A stretch of 25,345 bases of DNA from Sphaeroforma arctica JP610 (lineage: Eukaryota > Opisthokonta > Ichthyosporea > Ichthyophonida). Where the stretch lies: contig NW_014040496.1 of NCBI RefSeq assembly GCF_001186125.1, positions 50,028-75,372 of the forward strand, read 5' to 3'. Every line of letters starts with the position of its first letter. Positions within the stretch are counted from its first letter, which is position 1. Positions 12,201 to 21,740 of the stretch are shown piece by piece. The position numbers and the translations under genes were made by a program. The notes below the pieces were generated by a model. The model saw nothing but the letters and a program-made list of their open reading frames with translations, searched no databases and was not told the DNA's origin.

Positions 12201-15200
12201 TAAAATGAGGATGCAAATCACGCCCAGTATCAACCTTTCGTAGTCAATATTTCGAACAGGCATACAGCCATCAAAACGATATCTGTGCTTGGGTTTAATC
12301 TGCACGCAAATTGTCGCATCAGTCAGTACTGGCGTCATAGCCAAGAGCGATTAGAGTTGATACGTATTACACTTACGTTTTGAATCGCTTTATCGCGTAG
12401 TAGGCTTTGTCCAATTTTCGATAGCACAAGAACACATTCCCGAATGATCCTGATCCAAGCGCAGAGATCTCCGTAAATTCTTCTCGATACCTGCTCGTGG
12501 TTTTGACAGGTTTGTTCGATAGCCCTGAAGATTTCATGGCAATTTGAATGGGCATAAGAACGTATGTAAAAGTAATTATACACGTCTTTAGAAACAGCTG
12601 GGCAAATCAACTGCATTCTCGGAATACGCATGGTCGATAGCCCTGAAGATTTCATGGCAATTTGAATGGGCATAAGAACGAATGTATAAGTAATTATACA
12701 TATTATTATACACGTCTTTAGAAACAGCTGGGTAAATCAACTGCATTCTCGGAATACGCATGGTCGAAAAAACAAAAATAGTCATTCGCCAACAACTGCG
12801 TACAAAGTCACATATTTCATTGTGCCCACATGACCACGGAAGAAAGTTAATCTAGGGGAGCAACTAAATTATACGCATTGCGACTTGAAGGTGAGCCTGT
12901 GCTAAAAACTTATATATACATATACATATATTTAACTGCCGCGCTTCTATGTGTACACATTTAGGTGCATACCTTTTCGAGTATAAGACTGATCATCTTC
13001 GAGTGCCATTTCCGGATGACGAATTCTAGCCCTGGCAGGCGATCCTACCACGTGCAGGGTGGTAAGGTTTAACATGTTTAATAAATCGAAATGAGCTGTA
13101 AAAAAGGTCTTAATGCTCAAACACATTATAAATATATGAAAGCCCATTATGTTTTAGGTAAACATATGTAATCCATTATGTTTAAATCCTAAACACATTA
13201 CAAATATATGCAATCCATTATGTTTAAATTCTAAACACATTATAAACATATGAAAGCCCATTATCTTTATCAAACACCTATTACTTTATGATAAAAATCC
13301 ATAACACATTGGAAACATATGAAAGCCCGTTATGTTTAAATCTCAAACACATTATAAATACATGTAATCCATTGTCCTTAAATCCATAACACATAGACTT
13401 CAGGAATAGACTCAGTAAGACCTCAGGAATAGACTCAGTAAGTCCTCAGGAACAGACTCAGTATGACCTCAGGAATAGACTCAGTATGACCTCAGGAATA
13501 GACTCACTAAGACCTCAGGATTAGACTCTATAAGACCTCAGGAATAGACTCACTTGGCATTTCCGCGGTAGACAGGTTGTACTCGCGTCTTTCGGGTGTA
13601 CATCCAGGCGATGAGGGCATTCGAGACAGCCCTTTGTCCTTCCTGGTTGTAGATGACATATGTCGCTGCGTCACATTCGTTGTAATTCTGTTGGATGGTT
13701 ATCATTATGCGGTTAGTGCAGTACTGACAGTTGGGAACACATTGACTATACACACACACGCACGCACACATATAGCTAAAGAGCAAAATTTCACTCTCAC
13801 ATACGTCGCATCGCCATTTCGACCATGTATGTTCTCAACCCGAGTCCAATGCATAGTACTATAGCAAAATAAACAATCATACCATGCCAGTCTTGTATCT
13901 GCCGTTCACTTACAACAACGTACCTGGGCCGGTGCACATTCCCGTTGTGTGGGTTGCGGGACGTGGTCAGTGTCACATTACTACCACAAGCAGTTCCTTT
14001 CACATTCAGATTGCATTCAAGCGTTGCTAGGCATCCATTGAGATTCCCATTCGCATCTGAATTGCCTTTTGCGTACTCCGAATTCGGATTGATTGTACTG
14101 CTCGCCTTCGACCTCACTCCGGTGGGAGGTCTAGCGTGACTTGGCGTCTTATTTGTCATTGTTCGTGTGTGCGGTGTGCGGTTTTCATTGGGCGTATTAC
14201 TATGTGCGTGTGGTGTTCTGTTCGCGTGTGGGGTGTTTGTGTGTGGAGTATTGTGATTCCGTGACGAGGTAGTATTTGCCTGTGATTGACCGTGTTTGTG
14301 CACAGCAGATTCAGTAGCCTGAGCCCCATTCGGCTGTCGCGATGACGCTGCTAAACTCGTGGGATGCCGTCTGTGACCAAGTTGCAGATACATGTAAGGT
14401 AAGTACAGTCTGTGAAGTACGACTTGATACTTCATGAAGGTTCACTATTCGATATAATATATCGCTAGGTATATGAGAACAGGTGCAAGTATACATGCGA
14501 CACTACGTCAAGTGTGATAATGAGACCTATATGCAGCCATGCAAGTGAATGTCTTTCGACACTCCCATTTCTGTAACGAATTATTTGAGTTGGTCGTGCC
14601 AACACGGGCGATGATAATAGTACAAACCGAAAAAGAAAAAGAAAAGCTCATTCCAATATGCCTTAATGACGTACTGCACAACTGTATAAACCCATCGATC
14701 CATTCATGAACCACATATACACACGGGCCTTACACAGCATACTGAACGACATGTGGGGGCCATCACTTACTCTAGTGGTCTGGCGAAATAGTGATCCTCA
14801 TTGAAACGCACATCTGGACTAAAACATGTCTCAAACGACAGCCGTGCGCGTTTGACAGGCGAGGTTTTGTTGGGCGTGGCCATGTCCCATGCATCGTTCA
14901 GTGTCATTTCCAGCCCCGCTGGCGTTTCAGGCGAGAACCCAGTTGACTGTGAACCGAGTGGTGAGGAAATAAATAATATCCGCTGTGCGGCCATATCTCG
15001 CCTCTCTCAGCGAGAATGTAGCAATTTTGTCTATTCTTGGATCTGATGTTTCGCTCGAGTGCCCATAATTATAGTATTGATGCATTACACGGGCATACTT
15101 TTAGACAGACAGCATGCGAAAATGGAAACATAACAGACGAGCAAGAAGCGAACACCATTGTATAGTGCTTCAAATGTCTGTCGCGGCTGCGACTACATGA

Positions 15201-15769
15201 GCGTAAATACTACTCTGAGCATTTATAACTTTGCATCATTTTGGAGGCTTAAAATACACAGACCTGGTAATTATCTGTATCTTTCGAAACTCTTCATCCA
15301 ATCGAGAATCGTGTATAAAGAAATAGAAATCGACACACAAACCATGGGCAGCAATAAGAAAAGAAATCTGCATCTGCTCACACCTTTAGAGAGCTGGTGA
15401 TTTGCATTCTAAAACATACACTATTAGAGGTAAAACAGTAGTGAGGTTTAACAACCACTGACACGATACTGATGTGATCCCTTTGGTATAATATCAGACT
15501 GTTCGGAATCCGCACAAAAGTTCCCCACAGTGACTTTCGGCGTCACAAAAATCTACAAAATATACAGATACAAGCAGACAACAATAAGTTGCTGACACTG
15601 AGATCAAAACACTACAAACAAATCAATATTAATTCAAACCAGTAGAATTCATCGAATACCTCAAAGCAAATGAGCCGAATTTCTTACATACACATGTGAA
15701 ATTATAGGCACAGATATTTAATCGCAGATTATGCAAACGCAATCGGATATAAATCATTGTATCATATAG

Positions 15770-15805
<36 letters not shown>

Positions 15806-15883
15806 TATATGAATATAAGAAATGTATGAATACATATATAAATATTAATAGTCATATGAATACATACCCCCCCCCTCCCCCAC

Positions 15884-15921
<38 letters not shown>

Positions 15922-16521
15922 AATATAAATATATATATATCTATGCACAAACGTATAAATGTAAATAAAAATACAAATACGATTATATATAAGCAGAAAA
16001 ATATGTATACATACACACACACATATATATATATACAAACACACACACACACGCACACGCACACACACACGCATATATATATATATATATATATGCATAT
16101 GCATATGTAAAACGTTTTTAGAATTGTCAGATACACAAGTTCAATCAAAAGAAGATGAGCAGAAACAAAATTCAGATAAACCTTTACAAACTATGTATCA
16201 TAATTTGCATATCAGTTTATCATACTCGTATGGCAGCAACAAGAACTAAGTAAAAATTTGCTCAGATGCGTATGTCACCATCACTGGTATATTAGAGATG
16301 AATACTAACAACAACTAACAAACCATTCAATATGTCTCAAAAAACAACTTGTGACTTACGGTGCCTGCCCGGTGGGTCTGCCTGAGCGAAGATTTAATAG
16401 ACGGTGTGGACGTGTTGAATTGAAACCCCGGACTATCTGTTGACCGCCTTCGATTGTTCGAATCAATTTTCCTCGGTTTGACAAAAGCATTGAACGCTAC
16501 GGGGGTATCTAATTTAACCAT
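6255..16521 (-). CDS. wee1: Wee1-family protein kinase, 20 exons
   Basis: Nuclear cell-cycle kinase expected to inhibit CDK1 by tyrosine phosphorylation. Exons in transcript order: 16360-16521, 14771-15003, 13924-14370, 13554-13687, 12973-13095, 12377-12524, 11885-12039, 11522-11583, 11135-11245, 10684-10771, 10190-10386, 9800-9964, 9538-9671, 8985-9138, 8568-8812, 8107-8200, 7289-7449, 6715-6791, 6490-6542, 6255-6308. Every phase agrees (2997 nt, 998 aa). Kinase domain about 378-735: GSGSFG 390-395, K412, REVYAHA with E422, [14 protein letters not shown] with D502, GDFG with D627, and [12 protein letters not shown], the EGD motif typical of Wee1/Myt1. REVYAHA, IQNEYC and HMDxKP point to Wee1 rather than Myt1, although DFG and APE are Myt1-like. 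The N-terminal region is disordered and TP-rich; after the kinase come a short predicted coiled coil (about 745-771) and a Gln/His-rich tail. An in-frame TGA precedes the chosen ATG; ATG 14994 is an alternative start. The last exon is least certain. Confidence 0.87.
7631..7797. repeat. 30-bp minisatellite, 5.6 copies
   Basis: Unit begins ATCTATACAAGTCTTTCCCT and is 30 bp long. The first three copies (7631-7720) are identical and the last three carry one to a few changes. It lies in the Wee1 intron between exons 8107-8200 and 7289-7449. Because 30 is a multiple of three it creates apparent repetitive open frames, which I do not regard as genes. Confidence 0.95.
9285..9325. repeat. Degraded copy of the start of Wee1 exon 14 in the preceding intron
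   Basis: The stretch CCACATCTGTGGCTATGTTT and its right flank closely match 9104-9138, the first coding bases of the Wee1 exon 8985-9138 (CCACATCTGCGGCTATGTCT). About 28 of 31 bases agree by eye. It lies some 185 bp upstream of the exon in transcript direction and has lost a usable acceptor. Confidence 0.65.
9966..10074. repeat. 50-bp tandem repeat (about 2.2 copies) carrying a copied 3' splice site
   Basis: Copies start at 9966 and 10016, with the beginning of a third at 10066. Read on the minus strand, the real acceptor of Wee1 exon 9800-9964 is TTGATATAG, and the same or a near-identical motif (TTGATATAG, TGATGTAG) recurs at each repeat boundary in the upstream intron. Confidence 0.9.
10607..10620. 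repeat. Homopolymer C14 tract
   Basis: Fourteen consecutive C on the plus strand, within the Wee1 intron between exons 10684-10771 and 10190-10386. Its length may be unreliable in a sequence assembly. Confidence 0.95.
12517..12765. repeat. 118-bp tandem duplication spanning the acceptor of Wee1 exon 6
   Basis: Two near-identical copies meet at about 12634. The right copy has an extra short ATTAT-containing insertion. Both copies hold the minus-strand 3' splice site AAATCTTCAG followed by GGCTATCGA. The proximal one (exon edge 12524) keeps the kinase frame, while the distal one (12642) lies 118 nt upstream, which is not a multiple of three. Confidence 0.93.
13115..13395. repeat. Degenerate 42-44 bp tandem repeat
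   Basis: The anchor AACACATTATAAA and relatives recur at about 13121, 13193, 13235, 13303, 13347 and 13389, mostly 42-44 bp apart, alternating with CATATGAAAGCCCATTATG-like stretches. It lies in the Wee1 intron between exons 13554-13687 and 12973-13095, next to the 23-bp repeat. Confidence 0.85.
13397..13554. repeat. 23-bp minisatellite (about 7 copies) reaching the exon 4 donor
   Basis: Unit approximately GACCTCAGGAATAGACTCAG plus three bases. The last copy runs into the 5' splice site of Wee1 exon 13554-13687, so the donor GTGAGTCTATTCCTGAGG is itself part of a repeat unit. One further copy also reads GTGAGTC; the others mostly read CTGAGTC. Confidence 0.92.
15773..16110. repeat. Compound TA / poly-C / CA microsatellite
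   Basis: (TA)n at 15773-15803, a C-rich tract at 15867-15881, (TA)n at 15884-15908, then CA, TA and CACACG runs to 16110. It lies in the first Wee1 intron (15004-16359). I saw no further exon in that intron. Confidence 0.93.
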
Positions 16522-16858
16522 CCTGCCTGAGTCAATTCACTTCTTATTTTTTTCTTCCAAGTATTCGCTTGCTACTTGTTGCAAGATACTTTATAAGCGT
16601 ATAATCGAAGAAGAGGTGCCAGAACTTATCAACCCTCTACCCAAGGGGGTGAATGGCCACAAATCCGTATATCCCGCGGCAAATACGTGGAATACTACGT
16701 GAATGCTCCTTAATATATGGGAAATAACTAGCACAAAATTGCACAGATTAATATTAAGTTGACGCTGTACAATCAGGTACATGCTTTGTCACTCTCTGCC
16801 TGACATTTGCGCTCGAACGCTTCGTACCATATAATCGTCGTCAATAACTACTATCGTA

Positions 16859-16950
16859 TCCTGAAGTGCGTTCATATAGCGTATGCACTTATTTCATGCT
16901 ATTCTGTCCTAAAGTGTGTTCATATAGCGTATGCACTTTATGCAGCATAG
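16859..16950. repeat. 49-bp tandem duplication upstream of the Wee1-like gene
   Basis: TTCATATAGCGTATGCACTT occurs twice, 49 bp apart, preceded in both copies by TCCTxAAGTGxG. The copies diverge at their right ends. They lie about 340-430 bp before the Wee1 ATG. Confidence 0.85.
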
Positions 16951-17096
16951 CTGATTCGAAGTATATTTACATGCAACTAAAAAATCATAAAAAAAAGAAT
17001 AATTTTCTCCATGATGGATGATGCAATCGTGAATTTATTATGGAACCATTTGCCGCCCAATTTACGGTTGTACTTTTGTTCCATAAAGTATACTTT

Positions 17097-17120
17097 GCCG
17101 GCCGGCCGGCCGGCCGGCCC
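17097..17120. repeat. (GGCC)n palindromic tract
   Basis: Uninterrupted GCCG/GGCC units form a perfect self-complementary stretch in an otherwise AT-rich interval. It is followed by CCTGGCTCACTGGCTGGC. The tract could extrude or form a hairpin, but no function is evident. Confidence 0.9.
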
Positions 17121-17454
17121 CTGGCTCACTGGCTGGCTATAGATTAAAATATTTATATTTATGCAAATTAAAATAGAAATGGCGGCTTTCATAGCTTTTA
17201 TAATTCCTTTATTGGTTATTTAAAAAAAAGGGCAACTATACATTAACATAGAGCCTTCTAAAATACTAAAAATCGAGACAATAATATGTACTAAATATTA
17301 AATATTTACATGTTTCGAAGAAGGCTATGACAAACATATCACCAGTCCCTTTTTTAACTCTCGGATAGTATCCGACCGTCATTTTCAGTTCAAATCATTT
17401 ATCCCAAACTCAGTACAATTAACATGACGGCATTTTAAAAGTACACATAAAGAA

Positions 17455-18090
17455 CACCATATTTATGCACATTTACACACGTTTACATTTTACCCTATAT
17501 AACGACATTCGTACAAATCCAAACGGTAACCATATAAACCGTTAATATATATCACCATATGTACAAATACACACATTTACCTTATAACACCAAGCGTACA
17601 TTTACACTCCGTTATCATAAGGTGCAAATACACACGGTTTCTATACGAAAAAAGGTACATTTACACACAGCTATCATACATCGCTGTATGCTCACACACG
17701 TTTACCATATAGCATCATTCGTTCAAATACACACGGCTACCTTAGAACACCATAGGTGCAAATACGCGCGGTTAAATTATATTACCATATGTATAAGTAT
17801 ACACGTTTACCACATGCCACCATTCGTACAAATACACACGGTTAGCATACATCTCCATGGGTGCAAATACACACGGTTAACATATATCACCATATATACA
17901 AGTATACACGTTTACCATGTTTCACCATTTGTACACATACACACGGTAAGCATACAACACCATAGGTGAAAATACGCCCAAATAACATATATCACCATAT
18001 GTATAAGTATACATGGTTCCCAAATGTAAAAATGCATACGGTTACCTTATATCACCATATGTACATTTTACACACTGTTATCGGACACCA
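17455..18090. repeat. 35-bp minisatellite with 105-bp higher-order period
   Basis: Degenerate units built on GTACAAATACACACGGTTA plus CATATATCACCAT recur about every 35 bp. Three unit types alternate (GTGCAAATAC, GTATAAGTATACACG, GTACAAATACACACG). The first type recurs at 17756, 17861 and 17966, exactly 105 bp apart. The left part is more diverged. Confidence 0.85.
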
Positions 18091-19259
18091 TTGCAATTTA
18101 TTATTGTCATAACCGCCTATGTTTAATTCAAAAGGCTGTTATTTTAAAAGGCTGTTTAATATAGGTGGCCATTTTATTATACACAAAAGGTACACAATTG
18201 AGTTGAAAGGTTGAGTCTTTATAGTTAGTAGATGGCCATCGAATCTTCGTGGTTGATAGGACAATCGAGTCTTTATTGATGATATCCTGCACTTTCCTTC
18301 GGCCTCGCCACAACATACGTAATTTCAGAATATTTTTGGTGTCCAGACTTTGTATACGTGATCAGTTATCCCAGGAGGGGGGGGGGGGGTTATTGGGAAG
18401 TTGTAGATTACTTCGGAGATGAGAAGTTCCTTCATTCCTGTCGTTCTCAGATGAGACCATGAGTCTCGGATATCACAATTACATTGCTGCCGTTTAATCT
18501 TGCACTCTTCTCAGTGACAGGGGGTTGAATGGTAATACATTTACAGCCTAACCTGCAATACGAGACCAACACGGCAGATTTCACATATAGCTAGACCGAC
18601 GAACTTAACTAAACAAATAAACTGCAACAAGGCCGGTTCAGCGGTGAGAATAATGGTCAAGCCGTCTGAAAAAGTCTGGTGTAATTTGTTTCGGGTCATC
18701 TCCTGACGATAAATGTCGATATACAGATAAATATCGACACAGCCATAATGTCGCAGTAGTTACTATGCATGTATCTCGCCAAGGACACCAAATATTTTCT
18801 TTCCAGGCTTTTCATGTTCTAACGAAGCGCAGCCGACACTACTGTTATTGATATATTTTTATGATATAGCATTTTCAAATGAATACAAAACCTAAATTTG
18901 TGCAACGGGCCATAAACAACAGGCAAACTAAATTCCATTGAAGTTGTTGTCGTTCAGTTGTTTTAATGCTTTGTAATGAGCATCGATATTTAAGTATATC
19001 CACGTGTGAGATGATTAGCTTCACCCACACCGTGTACAAGCACAATGCAACGCGGACTTTTTGAGCGCGCGAAGCACCCCAGGAGAAGAGCGTGGCAGGT
19101 GTATATGTACAGCCAAGCTACGGCCGAAGCTCACCTCGTCCTGAGTAAAAATCGCTCACAAAATACCTACTTATTGATATGATAGAGACGCAGCGCAACA
19201 TATCGTATTTTATGAGGTGTGTTTTGGTAGATGGTTGCACTCAAGTCTTAAAAAGTGAT

Positions 19260-21740
19260 TTACGCCTGTGCTTCCGAGTCTACCGCAGGACTTCCTGAGG
19301 GGGTACTCGATGGGAAATCCGAGTTGTCGTTGTTTTTCATCAATGACTTCTTGAAGGCATTGCGAACGGAGGGGATGTTACCAATGGCATAGTACAGTGA
19401 AGCGAAGAAAGAAATCCACGTACCTGGAATTGAAGAAGAATATTAACAGAGATTAGCCACAAAAAAATTCAGTGCACTTGTAGAGAGAACGTCACTACAC
19501 GTGATCTGCGACAAATAGCACAAGATCAACAAGCCAATAAATCACAGGAATAATACAGCAGGCAATGCACCTGCAAGTACAAAGCCGTACAAAGCCGACT
19601 TGGTAATACTATAGACATGATCTGAATGAAACGGAATCCAGCATATATTATTTATATATACAAATGGAAAGATACATATATACATAACACGAGTACACAA
19701 TGTACCTGCAAGTACCGAGCCGACTTGGCTCCATACATGATCTGAAAGAGAAGAATACAGCAAGGGAACGAGAAACTTATACAGGACACAATATACTTAA
19801 GAACTCAAATTACACTACACAAAGGGTCCGTGTGCGACGATAGAAAAAAGGCAACGCGGGCGAAATCATCTTCGTCAACGCAACCATAAACAGAAGAACC
19901 GAAGTTGAAAAAAGACTGCTTTTGAAGCTCTCGTCGGCTACCACACTATTGGATCCATAAGCGAAGAATCACTGCAAACTAATTCACATGCCCGTCCCGC
20001 ACTTTTAATTAATTCCGATATGTTGGTTCTTCCGCAACACTAGCAGGCGTACAAAATTTGATACTACGGAGAACTTGCAGCGCGCTTATACTTGCACACC
20101 AAGAGAAGCACAACGAGGCAATCACGACCCAACGATACTTCACACAATCACAAACAGCGCAGCTGCTTGCTATGTCAACGGTCTGAAGATGCATAAATAC
20201 ATAGGTACATTGATACATTGCGTAAATTCGTAATACAACTTACTATAGTAACCGTTCGCGTTCAAACTGTTGACGATCCTGTTATCAGCGGTGATGTAAG
20301 AGGTGTAGAACGGTCCGTTAAAGGAAGTGTTGTAACCCGCTCCAAACGCCCACCAGATTACCAAGAAGCCGCCAATCGGCAAACTCGCTTTCTCAGCCAT
20401 ACCAGGGCTTGCAAAATTCAATGCGATCGCAATGAGGGCGATGAAGAAAGATACAACTCCTACGGCTACAGCCCAGGCGTTACTGTCTGAACAATCTCCG
20501 GAATCAGAGCATACTTCGGACGCCACCGCAAACTCTACAATAGAGGCCACAGCCAAAGTCCACAGAGCGATACCATAGGTATGCGAGATATTTGCCATAG
20601 AGGCAAGTGCCAAGTATATATAATTCGCTACTGCGAAGAACGCGAGCCAAGATGAATAGTATCCATTGCCCGCCTGTTCGAAGGGGCCGCCTACACGTGT
20701 GTTAAAGCCTACACCAAACGCCCACCAGGCAACCAGGAACCCACCCAGGGGTACGGCCAATTTAGCACCATCTTCTGCCATTCTGCAGAAGACAAAATAT
20801 AAAATACAGGAGGTCAGATGATAGCAAATTACAACTTCAATTCTATTATACCAGGCGAATACCTTCTCATTTCTGATTCTATTTTAAAAAACCGTAAGAG
20901 TAATTACCTGCGTCAAAAGTGTGAGTAACAGCTGATAACATCCAGAAAAATATGCTTCCAAATCAAAGTGTCCATCTACAACTATGACATTATGCATGGT
21001 AAAATCCTTAAATACAGTCGTGTATTTAATTACCACAAAAGTAACACATACAATCAGGCAGAATATGCACTGCAATCTCAACAGATGGAAGAAGAATTTA
21101 CATAAAATTAGAAAAGCCACATGAGGATCTCGATACGTTTTCCTGAGTATCACAAATACACTTGACTACGAATATCTTGCCAAATCCATCTTCATGGCAC
21201 AAGTAACTCAAAACAGTTCGATCCGACCTGGTCTACTAACTAGCGAGAACGGGAACAATCCATCGACTTTTATCAAAATGCTTATAATCGATGAATTTTT
21301 AACCGCAAAATGCAAGCACAATTCTACCCAAATGAAAACTCGAAAACGCAGGCGAACTTATACCCATATAAGCGCCAAACTTCTCTCTTAAAAGCTTGGG
21401 CAAACGTAAAAAGCACACCAATCTAAAAAAGCCCGTGTGATAACCTTTCTGAAGCCAAACTACAGCGTGCACCACAACCACACTTATCGACCACACAAGA
21501 GTGAAAAACAGCAACGCACAAGGGAGGAACACAATCACACACAAACGAACAAAGGAGGCGAGCATACCTCATATGTAGCCCCAAGCCTACAAGAATTACG
21601 ATCGTGGAGACAACTCCGACCGCAACAGCCCATCCATAGTCGCCTGAACAGGAGTCCATTCGATTACACAGGTCAGCGGCTGTACCAAACTCAATGACCG
21701 AGGCCACGAGGCCTAAAAGCAATGCGGGAACAGCTTCCAT
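19260..21740 (-). CDS. Duplicated four-helix membrane protein, family unknown
   Basis: Exons 21568-21740, 20244-20782 and 19260-19423 join in phase to 876 nt, 291 aa plus TAA. I cannot assign a known family or function. It has eight likely membrane helices in two homologous halves. In each half, a first helix (VASVIEF at 12-18; VASIVEF at 136-142) leads to a loop with C-x5-C (25/31; 149/155), then WAVAVGVVS and a second helix, then GGFLVxWWAFG (71-81; 196-206), a loop with NGPF or GGPF, then NGYYSxWxxFF at the start of the fourth helix. The paired cysteines and aromatic loops suggest a disulfide-bonded exposed face. The C-terminus is short, polar and Ser/Pro-rich (SSTPSGSP). There is no cleavable signal peptide that I can distinguish from helix 1. 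Introns fall at different places in the two halves, so the duplication is not a simple recent exon doubling. It may be a transporter-like, tetraspan or channel-like protein; none can be shown. Confidence 0.85.
19552..19761. repeat. Repeated segment in the second intron of the membrane-protein gene
   Basis: 19563-19626 and 19698-19746 share CACCTGCAAGTAC (or TACCTGCAAGTAC), AGCCGACTTGG and CATGATCTGAA. AATACAGCA recurs at 19552 and 19753. On the minus strand both copies read TACTTGCAGGT followed by (A/G)CATTG, an AG/GT junction inside the intron. Confidence 0.75.

Larger units (their letters stand above)
16522..19259. other. Gene-free interval upstream of the Wee1-like gene
   Basis: No exon chain with consistent splice phases was found on either strand. 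The interval should contain the Wee1 promoter at its left end and the 3' UTR of the membrane-protein gene at its right end. No TATA box or recognisable control site could be assigned. It holds a 49-bp duplication, a CCGG tract, the 35-bp minisatellite and a G13 run at 18377-18389. The remainder (18120-19259) is unique-looking AT-rich DNA in which I recognise nothing. Confidence 0.7.

Noticed and set aside
12335-12673. 112-codon minus-strand open frame
   Set aside because: It is the frame-shifted reading through the duplicated acceptor and exon 6 of Wee1, with no kinase motif in that frame. It is mentioned only as a possible alternative splice product.
15826-16148. Open frames on both strands
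   Set aside because: Pure TA/CA microsatellite translation.
17559-17969. 136-codon plus-strand open frame
   Set aside because: It lies entirely in the 35/105-bp minisatellite. The higher-order period is a multiple of three, so the frame stays open by repetition alone, and the product is a low-complexity repeat.
18120-18320. Possible solo LTR on the minus strand, starting TGTTGTGGCG
   Set aside because: No matching CA end, no target-site duplication and no second copy in the window, so a retroelement fossil cannot be supported.
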